From the NCBI RefSeq assembly GCF_049801055.1, contig NZ_JBNAGF010000001.1, forward strand, positions 62,001 through 126,000: a DNA stretch of 64,000 nt. Reading direction: 5' to 3'. Under the pieces are notes generated by a model. The model did not search any database. It worked only from the letters and a program-made list of their open reading frames with translations, and was not told the DNA's origin. This DNA is from JBNAGF01 sp049801055 (lineage in GTDB: Bacteria; Pseudomonadota; Alphaproteobacteria; Rhodobacterales; Rhodobacteraceae). The position numbers and the translations under genes were made by a program. Of the stretch, positions 53,352 through 62,347 are shown one piece after another. Numbering within the stretch: the stretch's first letter is position 1; every line of letters begins with the position of its first letter.

Positions 53352-54332
53352 TCAATACCGGCCTTTCACCTCGGTTCGGGCAATTTGTTTGGATTTCTGC
53401 TGTTCACGCAGGAACACGAACAGACCGGCGCCCATGATCAGGGTCATACCCACCCAGATCTCTGGCTGCGGTAGTTCATTCCAGATCAGCCAGCCCCAAA
53501 AAACCGCCATAGGGAGCATGGCATACTCAAATGGAGCGACGGTGGCAGCGTCGGCAACGCGATAGGCTTGGCTGAGGCAGTATCCGACGGCGGCAGAATT
53601 CACGCCAAGTCCGATCAGATAAGGCCAATCCTCCTGCGCGGGCCAGATCCACGGCCGCAGCAGGAAATAGCGACTGGGATTTCCAGATTCTTCGGCGAAC
53701 CGGCCATCTCCGGCCACCACGAAAAAGCAGACGGACACGACAACAAACATGCTTTGAATGTAGACCGCCAAGGCAGAGGCCTTGGTAGTGGCGCCCAGTT
53801 TGCGGGTCATCAGTTGCATCAAGGCATAGGCAAACGCGGAAAAGACCGGCAACAACAGCACGACTCGGTCGACTTCCAGTGTTTCGCTGCCCTCCCACGG
53901 GCGTTGCATGATAATGACACCGGCAAACCCGACCGCAACTGCGCTGATCCGCATGGCGCCGACCTTTTCGCCGAGAATTGGAATGGACAGCAGCGTGATG
54001 AACAACGGGGCCACGAAGAACAGCGCTGTGACATCGGCCAGCGGTGCCACGGCCAGCGCCACGAAAAAGGTCATGTTCGAGACAACCACCAAGAGGCCGC
54101 GGATCACATGCAGCAACGGTTGCCGGGTTTTCAGGATAGACAGGCCTCCTTCATACCAGACCATTGGCGACAGGATCGCCAGTCCGATGGCCGATCGTGT
54201 AAACACGATCTGGTGCAAGGGATAACCACCTGACAGTTTCTTGATCAGCATGTCGTTGACCGAAATCGCCAACATGCCAAGCAGAATGAAAGCAATTCCG
54301 GTCGAAGACCGGTTTCGGGTGATTTCCGTCAA
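53352..54332 (-). CDS. DMT superfamily transporter (EamA family)
   Basis: 326-residue inner-membrane protein with ten predicted helices in two EamA repeats (about 15-150 and 170-305). Typical elements are AFILLGMLAISVNDMLIKKLSGGYPLHQIVFTRSAIGL, ADVTALFFVAPLFITLLSIPILGEKVG and, in the second half, VAPFEYAMLPMAVFWGWLIWNELPQPEIWVGMTLIMGAGL. Members export amino acids, nucleotide sugars or other metabolites. The substrate cannot be assigned. Confidence 0.9.
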   Translation of the reverse strand: MTEITRNRSSTGIAFILLGMLAISVNDMLIKKLSGGYPLHQIVFTRSAIGLAILSPMVWYEGGLSILKTRQPLLHVIRGLLVVVSNMTFFVALAVAPLADVTALFFVAPLFITLLSIPILGEKVGAMRISAVAVGFAGVIIMQRPWEGSETLEVDRVVLLLPVFSAFAYALMQLMTRKLGATTKASALAVYIQSMFVVVSVCFFVVAGDGRFAEESGNPSRYFLLRPWIWPAQEDWPYLIGLGVNSAAVGYCLSQAYRVADAATVAPFEYAMLPMAVFWGWLIWNELPQPEIWVGMTLIMGAGLFVFLREQQKSKQIARTEVKGRY

Positions 54333-54580
54333 TTCGAGCGCTCCAGAGGGAGGCAGAGAAGAACAACTGCCCTACCGAAACAGAGCTATCACGATTTGCA
54401 GCCGGGGATTTGCCGATTTGCGACATTGCCGAAAACGAGAATGTCCGAAGGGCGGCCCATTCCCCAAATGGCAGGCGCAGTAAACACTGCACCCTTGCAC
54501 ACCAGTCTGTTCGTGCACCCCCCCCTGTTTCCTCGCGTTCAGGCCGCTAGGATGGCACGCAGAATCACACCGGAGTCTCC

Positions 54581-55510
54581 ATGTCCTCGATCCTGTCCAT
54601 CAAGAACCTGCGCAAGTCTTATGCGGACGGGTTCGAAGCGTTGAAGGGTGTCTCTCTCGACATCAATCAGGGAGAGATTCTTGCCCTGTTGGGACCCAAT
54701 GGGGCCGGAAAGACCACTCTGATATCGACGATTTGCGGTATCACCATTCCCAGCGCGGGTTCAGTAACGGTGGGCGGACACGATATCGAGCGTGATTTTC
54801 GGGCTGCGCGCGAGATGATCGGGCTGGTGCCGCAAGAACTTAATCTGGAGCCATTCGAGAAAGTCTGGAACACGGTCCGGTTTTCGCGCGGATTGTTCGG
54901 TCAGCCCCGTAATGACGCCCTGATCGAGGAAATCCTGCGTAAGCTCTCTCTCTGGGACAAGCGCAACAATGCCACCAAAGAACTTTCCGGTGGCATGAAG
55001 CGTCGAGTGTTGATCGCCAAGGCTCTGGCGCATGAGCCAAGGGTGCTGTTTCTGGATGAACCCACAGCCGGCGTAGATGTGGAGTTGCGAAAAGACATGT
55101 GGGACATCGTAGCCGAGCTCAAGGCGGATGGCGTTACGATAATTCTCACCACCCATTACATTGAAGAAGCCGAAGCGATTGCCGACAGAGTCGGCGTGAT
55201 CAACAAGGGTGAGCTTCTGCTGGTCGAGGAAAAAGACGCTCTGATGGCACAGATGGGTCGAAAGCAACTGGACGTGCAACTGAGCAGCCCGATCCTGAAA
55301 ATCCCGGAATCGCTTGCGGAACACGAACTGGAACTGTCAGAGGATGGCGAGGTTCTGACCTACACCTATGACACCCGAGCGCCCCGGACCGGGATCACGA
55401 CGCTGTTGCGTGACGTGGCTGAGGCCGGGCTGGTATTGTGCGACGTGCAGACCCGGCAGAGTAGCCTTGAGGAGATTTTCGTGACGTTGGTTTCGGGAGA
55501 GCGCACATGA
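54581..55510 (+). CDS. ABC-2 type transporter ATP-binding protein
   Basis: 309-residue ATPase with Walker A GPNGAGKTTLI (about 38-48), signature LSGGMKRRV, Walker B RVLFLDEPTAGVD and the H-loop TTHYIEEAE. The C-terminal ~80 residues are the extra regulatory domain usual in exporter ATPases. It overlaps the permease gene by four bases. The pair resembles YadG/YadH and NodI/NodJ-type exporters. Confidence 0.92.
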   Translation: MSSILSIKNLRKSYADGFEALKGVSLDINQGEILALLGPNGAGKTTLISTICGITIPSAGSVTVGGHDIERDFRAAREMIGLVPQELNLEPFEKVWNTVRFSRGLFGQPRNDALIEEILRKLSLWDKRNNATKELSGGMKRRVLIAKALAHEPRVLFLDEPTAGVDVELRKDMWDIVAELKADGVTIILTTHYIEEAEAIADRVGVINKGELLLVEEKDALMAQMGRKQLDVQLSSPILKIPESLAEHELELSEDGEVLTYTYDTRAPRTGITTLLRDVAEAGLVLCDVQTRQSSLEEIFVTLVSGERT

Positions 55511-56268
55511 ATTGGACCGCGATCGCCGCAATCTACCGCTATGAGATGGCACGATTTTTCCGAACTCTCTTACAGAGTTTCGTATCCCCGGTGTTGTCCA
55601 CCTCGCTCTACTTTGTGGTGTTCGGAGCCGCGATAGGCAGCCGCATCGATCAGGTAGAAGGCGTGGACTACGGGTCCTTCATCGTGCCCGGGCTCGTGAT
55701 GCTGAGCGTGATTACCCAGTCGATTTCAAGCGCATCCTTTGGGATCTACTTCCCCAAGTTCATCGGGACGGTCTATGAACTGCTTTCGGCGCCTGTCAAC
55801 TTTCTGGAGATCGTGATGGGCTATGTCGGGGCGGCAGCCACCAAGGCGTTGTTCATCGGCACGGTCATTCTGATCACTTCAACTTTTTTTGTGGATCTCG
55901 AGATTCGGCACCCACTGGCGATGGTGTCATTTCTTGTTCTGACCTGCCTGAGTTTTGCGCTGCTTGGGTTTATCATCGGCATCTGGGCGGGGAATTTTGA
56001 ACAGCTGCAACTGGTGCCTTTGCTTGTTGTCACGCCGCTGATCTTTCTGGGCGGAGCGTTCTATTCGATCTCGATGCTGCCGCCGATCTGGCAAACAATC
56101 ACCTTGTTCAATCCGGTTGTTTATTTGATCTCAGGGTTCCGATGGGCCTTTTTTGGTATGTCCGACGTGCCCGTAGGGTTGAGCCTGCTGGCGATTTGCG
56201 CGTTTACAACACTTTGCCTGTGCGTGATCGGCTGGATTTTCAAAACCGGGTGGCGGATCCGTAGCTGA
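55507..56268 (+). CDS. ABC-2 type transporter permease
   Basis: 253-residue permease with six predicted helices and the ABC-2 signature region GGAFYSISMLPPIWQTITLFNPVVYLISGFRWAFFG. The ATG overlaps the ATPase stop (ATGA), so the two are co-translated. The cargo is unknown; related pairs export drugs, lipids or polysaccharide precursors. Confidence 0.92.
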   Translation: MNWTAIAAIYRYEMARFFRTLLQSFVSPVLSTSLYFVVFGAAIGSRIDQVEGVDYGSFIVPGLVMLSVITQSISSASFGIYFPKFIGTVYELLSAPVNFLEIVMGYVGAAATKALFIGTVILITSTFFVDLEIRHPLAMVSFLVLTCLSFALLGFIIGIWAGNFEQLQLVPLLVVTPLIFLGGAFYSISMLPPIWQTITLFNPVVYLISGFRWAFFGMSDVPVGLSLLAICAFTTLCLCVIGWIFKTGWRIRS

Positions 56269-56383
56269 TGCGGTCGTGTGGCGTTGCAAATTTGCCGGTC
56301 GAATGTGAGAAATTTGCAGCCGTGACGTTTCTGTGGCCCTCGGCGTCTTGTTTCACCCCTATCGGCAATCTACATCGGGCGTC

Positions 56384-57181
56384 ATGAAGCTGCGTCTCCC
56401 GTTTATTAAGAACCCGCCTCTCGTTTCGGTGGTTCGCCTCTCCGGAGCTATTGGAATGGCCGGCCGTGCCTCTCTCAGTGACGTCGGGCTGACACCGGTG
56501 CTGGAAAAAGCGTTTCGCCGTGGAAAGCCCGATGCGGTCGCGTTGGAGATCAATTCGCCGGGTGGCTCCCCTGTCCAGAGTTCTCTGATCGGAGCCCGTA
56601 TCCGGCGCCTGTCCGACGAGTTGGAAGTTCCGGTTTATGCCTTTGTCGAAGATGTGGCGGCGTCGGGCGGATACTGGCTGGCGGCCGCGGCTGACGAGAT
56701 CTGGGCAGACGAAAGCTCGGTCCTTGGTTCGATCGGCGTGATCTCCTCGGGCTTTGGGGCACATGTATTTCTGGCGCGTCAGGGCTTGGAGCGGCGGGTG
56801 CATACAGCCGGAGATTCCAAATCGATGCTGGATCCCTTCCGCCCGGAAAAGAAAGAGGATGTGAAACGCCTCAAGGGGCTCTTGGGCGATATCCACGAGA
56901 ATTTCATTGCTCATGTCAAATCCCGCAGGTCCGGCAAGCTGGACGAGACCGCCGACCTGTTCACTGGTGAGATCTGGCTCGCCCGGCGCGCGACCGAACT
57001 TGGGTTGATCGAAGGCGTCGGGCATCTGAAGCCAAAAATGAAAGAGCTTTTCGGAGACAAGGTTCAGTTTCGCCGTTACGGGATGAAACGTCCTTTCTGG
57101 AGCCGTTTGGGGGCGGAGATATCTCAGGATGCGATCGCCGGGATCGAGGAACGCGCAGCCTATGCGCGTTTTGGGTTGTGA
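56384..57181 (+). CDS. S49 family peptidase (SppA/SohB-like)
   Basis: 265-residue serine peptidase of the ClpP-crotonase-like SppA fold. The Ser-Lys dyad is probably Ser94 (VAASGGYWLAAAAD) and Lys146 (GDSKSMLDPF). LEINSPGGSPVQSSLIGARIR and GSIGVISS are typical. The ATG at 56384 is used; no signal peptide is seen and only a weakly hydrophobic N-terminus, so it may be cytoplasmic or membrane associated. It abuts a small zinc-ribbon gene and a Ca/Na antiporter gene. Confidence 0.9.
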   Translation: MKLRLPFIKNPPLVSVVRLSGAIGMAGRASLSDVGLTPVLEKAFRRGKPDAVALEINSPGGSPVQSSLIGARIRRLSDELEVPVYAFVEDVAASGGYWLAAAADEIWADESSVLGSIGVISSGFGAHVFLARQGLERRVHTAGDSKSMLDPFRPEKKEDVKRLKGLLGDIHENFIAHVKSRRSGKLDETADLFTGEIWLARRATELGLIEGVGHLKPKMKELFGDKVQFRRYGMKRPFWSRLGAEISQDAIAGIEERAAYARFGL

Positions 57182-57182
57182 C

Positions 57183-57356
57183 GTGATCCTGAAAATCGTT
57201 TCCCTGTTTCTGGTGGTCATGGCGGTGCTGGCCATGTTCGGCAAGCTCAAGGTTCCCGGCAGCAAAAGGCTGGCATCCGCACGTTGCCCCCGATGTGGTC
57301 GGTTTCGGATCGGTAAGGGGCCATGTGCCTGCGGGCACGGAGGATCCGGAACATGA
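57183..57356 (+). CDS. Small membrane-anchored zinc-ribbon protein
   Basis: 57 residues starting with GTG at 57183, one base after the S49 stop. A hydrophobic helix (ILKIVSLFLVVMAVLAMFG) is followed by a basic patch and a four-cysteine knuckle (ARCPRCGRFRIGKGPCACG), a CxxC-CxC zinc-ribbon pattern. Its stop overlaps the antiporter ATG. The tight packing on both sides and the ordered cysteines make a real gene likely, despite its length and non-ATG start. I recall similar short proteins in related genomes but have no functional name for them. Confidence 0.7.
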   Translation: MILKIVSLFLVVMAVLAMFGKLKVPGSKRLASARCPRCGRFRIGKGPCACGHGGSGT

Positions 57357-58321
57357 CGGCGTGGTTGCTATCAGGTCTGGGCCTGTTCATCCTGCTGCTG
57401 GCTGGGGATGCATTGGTGCGTGGTGCTGTGAACTTAAGCCTGCGTCTTGGCGTTCCTGCACTGATCGTCAGCCTGACAATTGTAGCATTCGGAACGTCGG
57501 CACCAGAGTTGCTGATTTCCATCAAGGCGGTGCAGGAGAATGCGCCGGGCATCGCGCTGGGCAACGTTGTCGGGTCTAATACGGCCAATATCCTGCTGGT
57601 TCTCGGTGTGCCGGCTCTATTGGCCACTCTGCACACCAGTGAGTGCAACAGCCGGCGGAATTACGTATTCATGTTGCTGGCTTCTTTATTGTTTATCGGA
57701 CTTGCCTTTTGTGGGACGTTCACATGGGTCAGCGGCCTGATCCTCCTTGCTGCCTTGTCGTTAGTGCTGTTCAACGCCTTTCGTCAGGCCCGCGCCCATC
57801 GCAAGTTATGCGGGAAGGCGGACGAAGACGACGATCTGGAAGAGCTGGACGGGCTGGAAGACGCAGATCCCGACATGCCGTATTGGAGGATAGGAATATA
57901 CCTCGTGCTCGGCTTGATCGGCTTGCCGATGGGGGCGCATCTGCTGGTGGACAATGCAACGATCATTGCCCGTACCTACGGGGTCAGCGAAACCGTGATC
58001 GGACTGACGCTTGTTGCCATTGGAACATCGTTGCCTGAATTGGCCACCACCGTGATGGCTGCGCTGCGTCGGCAGGCCGATGTGGCGCTGGGCAACGTTA
58101 TCGGGTCGAACATGTTCAACCTTTTGGCCATCGTCGGCATCGCCACGCTCGTTGGACCTATCCCGGTGGATCCCGAGTTCCTTGAGTTCGACCTGTGGGT
58201 CATGCTGGGGGCTTCGCTTCTGCTGATCCCCTTCGTGTTTTTTAAAAGGGACATCACACGAACCTGGGGTGTGGCCTTGACGCTGCTATATGCGGTCTAT
58301 CTGATCGCTGTGCTGGTTTGA
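57353..58321 (+). CDS. Calcium/sodium antiporter (CaCA family, YrbG-like)
   Basis: 322-residue membrane exchanger with ten or so helices and the two inverted alpha repeats of the family. The first is GTSAPELLISIKA with GNVVGSNTANILLVLG; the second is GTSLPELATTVMAALRRQADVALGNVIGSNMFNLLAIVG. An acidic cytoplasmic loop (KADEDDDLEELDGLEDADPD) separates the halves. The start overlaps the zinc-ribbon gene by four bases. Confidence 0.93.
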   Translation: MTAWLLSGLGLFILLLAGDALVRGAVNLSLRLGVPALIVSLTIVAFGTSAPELLISIKAVQENAPGIALGNVVGSNTANILLVLGVPALLATLHTSECNSRRNYVFMLLASLLFIGLAFCGTFTWVSGLILLAALSLVLFNAFRQARAHRKLCGKADEDDDLEELDGLEDADPDMPYWRIGIYLVLGLIGLPMGAHLLVDNATIIARTYGVSETVIGLTLVAIGTSLPELATTVMAALRRQADVALGNVIGSNMFNLLAIVGIATLVGPIPVDPEFLEFDLWVMLGASLLLIPFVFFKRDITRTWGVALTLLYAVYLIAVLV

Positions 58322-58358
58322 TCACTTCAATCGCGAAGGCTGGCAAAGGGGAGCTCAT

Positions 58359-59138
58359 ATGACACGCTGTCTGGTTACCGGGGCGGGAATACGCATTGGT
58401 CGTGCAATGGCGCTTTATCTGGCGCGGCGCGGCTATGACGTTGCTGTCCATTTCGCCAGTTCCGAAGGCCCGGCGCACGAGGTCGTGGCGGAAATCGAAG
58501 CAATCGGGCGCCGTGCTGTGGCAGTGCAGGCTGATCTCCTAAGTGAGGACCAGACGCAGGCTCTTCTTCCACGCGCTGCAGAGGCCCTCGGTGGGCCAAT
58601 AACCTGTCTCGTGAACAACGCTTCGATCTTCGAGTATGACAATATCTCGATAGCCAGCCGGGTGTCGTGGGACCGCCACATGGAAAGCAACCTGCGCGCG
58701 CCCTTCGTACTGACACAGGCCATGGCTGAACAGGGTTTGCAGCCGACCCGCGACGACAACGGAGAGCCGGAGGCAGCCGGCCTGATCGTCAACATGCTCG
58801 ATCAGCGCGTGCGCAAACTGACCCCGGAGTTTATGTCCTACACTCTGGCCAAGGCCGGTCTTTGGACGCTCACGCAAACTGCCGCCCAAGCGCTCAGCCC
58901 GGCCATACGCGTCAACGCAATTGGTCCCGGGCCGACCGTTCAGGGGCACCGGCAAAGCGCCGAACACTTTGCGGGTCAGCGCAGGAATACGATTCTGGAA
59001 CGCGGGGCGAGCCCATCGGACGTTGTCGGGGCTTTGGGGTTTTTCATGGATGCCGTAGCGGTAACCGGGCAGTTGATTTGCGTGGATGGCGGACAGCACC
59101 TCGGTTGGAAGACGCCAGACGTGCTAGGGGTGGAATAG
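58359..59138 (+). CDS. SDR oxidoreductase resembling pteridine reductase / FolM
   Basis: 259-residue short-chain reductase. The loop TGAGIRIG (7-14) has the Arg seen in pteridine reductases, and VNNASIFEYD follows. The usual catalytic Ser is replaced by Asp148 (NMLDQR), with Tyr161 and Lys165. The D-x12-Y-x3-K spacing equals that of trypanosomatid PTR1 (Asp181, Tyr194, Lys198). It probably reduces dihydrobiopterin, dihydromonapterin or dihydrofolate. It lies 37 bp after the antiporter. The pterin assignment is inference from these residues. Confidence 0.85.
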   Translation: MTRCLVTGAGIRIGRAMALYLARRGYDVAVHFASSEGPAHEVVAEIEAIGRRAVAVQADLLSEDQTQALLPRAAEALGGPITCLVNNASIFEYDNISIASRVSWDRHMESNLRAPFVLTQAMAEQGLQPTRDDNGEPEAAGLIVNMLDQRVRKLTPEFMSYTLAKAGLWTLTQTAAQALSPAIRVNAIGPGPTVQGHRQSAEHFAGQRRNTILERGASPSDVVGALGFFMDAVAVTGQLICVDGGQHLGWKTPDVLGVE

Positions 59139-59438
59139 GCGTAAATATCCATGTTCCCCGCAAGTTTTGCACCGCTCACGGCCGGGTGAAAAAGGCGTTA
59201 CAAAATTGCCTTTGATTTCATGAGCTTGCTGCGTGAACATTTTTTTTCGCAACAGAATCAACATGTTAAAGCATTGCCTATTTTTTGTGCAATTCAACGA
59301 AGCGCCCATTTTTCAAGGGAAATCTTCCCGACACCCAAAGATATCTTCAGACTTATCCACAAAAGGCGTGGATTTGTTTTTGCTTGAAACCGGCACGTCA
59401 AGATTGCAGCCCGGACCGGAGAATCATATTTCCGTAAC
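59139..59438. other. 300-bp AT-rich intergenic region before uvrC
   Basis: No gene is visible. It holds short T-runs, small stems (AAAGGC/GCCTTT at 59191-59213 and GGGAA/TTCCC near 59320) that could end the SDR transcript, and one DnaA-box-like site. I could not find a LexA operator of the direct-repeat type here. Confidence 0.4.
59353..59361 (+). promoter_or_regulatory. Single consensus DnaA-box sequence
   Basis: TTATCCACA matches the DnaA 9-mer exactly, 78 bp upstream of the uvrC ATG. It is a single copy with no second box nearby. It may titrate DnaA or regulate uvrC, or it may be chance. Confidence 0.35.
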
Positions 59439-61301
59439 ATGACCGACCAATCCGACATGCCCCCGACCGGTTATGCCGTCATCCAAGCGCATCTTCGCAC
59501 GTTGGATGGGTCTCCCGGTGTCTATCGAATGCTGGATGCTCAGGCTCGCGTTCTTTACGTGGGAAAAGCCCGAAACCTTAAGGCGCGCGTGTCGAGCTAT
59601 TCCCGTCCCGGTCATTCTCCGCGTATCGAGCGGATGATCCGCGAGACGGCCTCGATGATGTTCCTGACGACCCGCACGGAAACCGAGGCATTGCTGCTTG
59701 AGCAGAACCTGATCAAGCAACTCAAGCCGAAATACAACGTGCTGCTCCGGGATGACAAAAGCTTCCCCAACATCCTCGTAGCCAAGGGTCACTCTTTTCC
59801 CCAGATCAAGAAGCACCGAGGTGCCAAAAAGGAGAAGGGCGCCTATTTCGGACCGTTTGCCAGTGCCGGCGCAGTGAACCGGACCCTGAACCAGTTGCAA
59901 AAGGCGTTCCTGTTGCGCAACTGCTCTGGCCCGATGTTCGACAGCCGGACGCGCCCCTGCTTGCTTTACCAGATCAAAAGATGTTCTGGCCCCTGTGTCG
60001 GGCTGATTTCCGAGCAGGACTACGCCGCCAGCGTAAAAGACGCCGAACGGTTCCTGTCGGGCCGGTCGACCAGGATACAGGAAGAACTGGCCGCTCAGAT
60101 GATGGCGGCCTCCGAAGCGATGGAGTTCGAGCGCGCCGCCGCTCTGCGAGACAGGATTCGGGCGTTGACCGCTGTTCAGACCAGCCAGGGCATCAACCCG
60201 CGTGGTGTTTCCGAAGCGGACGTGATCGCGCTGCATCTCGAAAGTGGACAGGCCTGTGTTCAGGTATTTTTCATCCGGGCCAACCAGAACTGGGGCAACC
60301 GGGATTTCTATCCGCGTGTCGGGGCCGATGTTTCGCCAGCCGAAGTGGTGGAGGCGTTTCTCGGCCAGTTCTACGACAACAAGGAACCGCCCCGACAATT
60401 GATCTTGTCCGACGATATCGAGAATGCCGACCTGATGACCGAAGCCCTGTCTGAGAAAGCCGGACGCAAGGTCGAGATCATCGTTCCGCAGCGGGGGGAA
60501 AAGGCCGAGCTTGTCTCGGGAGCGCTGCGCAATGCTCGTGAATCTCTTGCCCGTCGGATGGCAGAGAGTGCCACTCAGGCAAAACTGTTGCGCGGACTTG
60601 CCGAAGCCTTGGACCTCGACGGCCCGCCAAGCCGAATCGAAGTCTACGACAACTCTCATATTCAGGGAGCCAATGCCGTCGGGGCCATGATCGTCGCGGG
60701 GCCGGACGGTTTCGACAAGAACCAGTACCGTAAGTTCAACATTCGGGGTGATGATCTGACCCCGGGTGATGATTTTGGAATGATGAAGGAGGTCCTGACG
60801 CGTCGCTTTGCCCGGCTTCTGAAAGAGGATCCGGATCGGGACAAGGGACTTTGGCCGGATCTGTTGTTGATCGACGGCGGTGCCGGGCAAGTCAGCGCGG
60901 TGGCCGAAATCATGCAAACGCACGGGGTTGAGGACATCCCGATGGTCGGAGTGGCAAAAGGCGTCGACCGCGACCACGGCAAAGAAGAGTTTCACCGCAA
61001 GGGACAGCGCCCATTTGCATTACAACGCAATGATCCGGTGCTCTACTTCATTCAACGTATGCGGGATGAAGCGCATCGTTTTGCGATTGGCACCCACCGC
61101 GCAAAACGGGCCAAATCGGTCGGGGCAACGCCACTGGATGATGTTCCGGGTGTCGGGGCAACCCGAAAACGGGCGTTGCTCGCCCATTTCGGCAGCGCCA
61201 AGGCGGTGAGCCGCGCCAACCTTGCCGACCTGAAGGCTGTAGAGGGGATTTCAGCTACACTGGCGGAAACCATCTATGACTATTTTCATGAAAAGGGCTG
61301 A
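59439..61301 (+). CDS. uvrC: Excinuclease ABC subunit C
   Basis: Nucleotide-excision-repair endonuclease making the 3' and 5' incisions, 620 residues. It has an N-terminal GIY-YIG domain (PGVYRMLDAQARVLYVGKARNLKARV), a central cysteine cluster (RPCLLYQIKRCSGPC) and a UVR motif (AAQMMAASEAMEFERAAALRDRI). An RNase-H-like endonuclease domain with IEVYDNSHIQG and LLIDGGAGQ follows, then terminal helix-hairpin-helix motifs (LDDVPGVGATRKRALLAHFGSAKAVSRA). The length is standard. Confidence 0.97.
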   Translation: MTDQSDMPPTGYAVIQAHLRTLDGSPGVYRMLDAQARVLYVGKARNLKARVSSYSRPGHSPRIERMIRETASMMFLTTRTETEALLLEQNLIKQLKPKYNVLLRDDKSFPNILVAKGHSFPQIKKHRGAKKEKGAYFGPFASAGAVNRTLNQLQKAFLLRNCSGPMFDSRTRPCLLYQIKRCSGPCVGLISEQDYAASVKDAERFLSGRSTRIQEELAAQMMAASEAMEFERAAALRDRIRALTAVQTSQGINPRGVSEADVIALHLESGQACVQVFFIRANQNWGNRDFYPRVGADVSPAEVVEAFLGQFYDNKEPPRQLILSDDIENADLMTEALSEKAGRKVEIIVPQRGEKAELVSGALRNARESLARRMAESATQAKLLRGLAEALDLDGPPSRIEVYDNSHIQGANAVGAMIVAGPDGFDKNQYRKFNIRGDDLTPGDDFGMMKEVLTRRFARLLKEDPDRDKGLWPDLLLIDGGAGQVSAVAEIMQTHGVEDIPMVGVAKGVDRDHGKEEFHRKGQRPFALQRNDPVLYFIQRMRDEAHRFAIGTHRAKRAKSVGATPLDDVPGVGATRKRALLAHFGSAKAVSRANLADLKAVEGISATLAETIYDYFHEKG

Positions 61302-61426
61302 CGCCGGCAATCCGGGCGTTATCGACGCGCGCCTTGGCCTATGCGTCGGGCTCTGGGCGGATCGCACATGCGATTTCCGCTCGCGCCGCCTTTCATGTTT
61401 TTCTGCCGCGATGTAAGTTCCGCCGC

Positions 61427-62098
61427 ATGAAGTGGAACCTCCCGAATATCCTGACCTTGTTGCGTCTGCTGGCGGCTCCTGGGCTGGCTGTCATGTTTCT
61501 GTATTTCACCCGTCCCTACGCGGATTGGTTTGCATTGCTGCTGTTCATATCCGCAGCGATAACCGATTGGTTCGACGGCTATCTTGCGCGGGCTTGGAAA
61601 CAGGAAACCAAGATCGGGGCGATGCTTGATCCGATTGCGGATAAGGCAATGGTGGTGATCGCCCTGATGATCCTTGTGGGGTATTCCAACGAACACTGGA
61701 CGCCGTGGCTAGTGCTTCCTGCCACCGTTATCCTGTTTCGCGAAGTATTTGTCTCTGGCCTGCGGGAGTATCTGGGCGACACCGCCGGGACCCTCAAGGT
61801 GACCAAGCTGGCGAAATGGAAGACAACAGCCCAGATGGTGGCAATCGCCATACTGTTTTCGCAGGGCATCTTTGAACATTACTATGTGATGTCGTCGTGG
61901 GGTATGGACAACGCGCTAATCGATCAGGTTCTGACGGGAGAGGTCGAAGATCTTCAGGGTCTGCGCTGGAAGGTTGAGGCCATGTTCTGGTCCGGCCGGA
62001 TCGGGCTCTGGCTGATCTGGATTGCAGCGGCGCTGACATTGATCACCGGCGCGGACTATCTACGTAAAGCCATGCCACATCTGAAGGAGGGGGCGTGA
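61427..62098 (+). CDS. pgsA: CDP-diacylglycerol-glycerol-3-phosphate 3-phosphatidyltransferase
   Basis: Membrane enzyme of phosphatidylglycerol synthesis, 223 residues. The CDP-alcohol phosphotransferase motif D-G-x2-A-R-x8-G-x3-D-x3-D is complete in FDGYLARAWKQETKIGAMLDPIADK. It opens with MKWNLPNILTLLRLLAAPGL, as expected. The ATG at 61427 is chosen over open frame from 61334. The stop overlaps the moaD start. The uvrC-pgsA-moaD-moaE order is common in Rhodobacterales and other proteobacteria. Confidence 0.95.
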   Translation: MKWNLPNILTLLRLLAAPGLAVMFLYFTRPYADWFALLLFISAAITDWFDGYLARAWKQETKIGAMLDPIADKAMVVIALMILVGYSNEHWTPWLVLPATVILFREVFVSGLREYLGDTAGTLKVTKLAKWKTTAQMVAIAILFSQGIFEHYYVMSSWGMDNALIDQVLTGEVEDLQGLRWKVEAMFWSGRIGLWLIWIAAALTLITGADYLRKAMPHLKEGA

Positions 62099-62343
62099 TG
62101 GACGTTCTGTATTTTGCATGGGTCCGGGAACGAATTGGGCTTCCAAAGGAAAAGATCGAGACCTCGGCTCAGACCGTGTCGCAACTGGTCGAAGAGCTTA
62201 AGGCGCGTGAAGACCGGTATCAGGCCGCCTTTGCCGACCTGTCGGCCTTGCGTGTGGCACTGGATCAGGAGTTGAGTGATTTTGAGGCCTCGCTTGCCGG
62301 CGTCCGCGAAGTGGCGTTCTTTCCGCCCATGACCGGCGGTTGA
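62098..62343 (+). CDS. moaD: Molybdopterin synthase small subunit MoaD
   Basis: 81-residue ubiquitin-fold sulphur carrier for molybdopterin synthesis. It ends in the required Gly-Gly (VREVAFFPPMTGG), which is thiocarboxylated by MoeB. MDVLYFAWVRERIGLPKEKIE is a typical N-terminus. The ATG at 62098 overlaps the pgsA stop (TGATG), with AAGGAGG upstream; a GTG at 62095 is in frame. Confidence 0.95.
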   Translation: MDVLYFAWVRERIGLPKEKIETSAQTVSQLVEELKAREDRYQAAFADLSALRVALDQELSDFEASLAGVREVAFFPPMTGG

Positions 62344-62347
62344 GCCA

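Noticed and set aside
59353..59361. Replication origin at the DnaA box before uvrC
   Set aside because: A single 9-mer without clustered boxes, and no origin-type neighbours such as dnaA or parAB.
59424..60995. Long minus-strand reading frame (523 codons) over uvrC
   Set aside because: It is an antisense shadow of a fully conserved uvrC; its translation has no recognisable domain and it is an effect of GC-rich codon bias.
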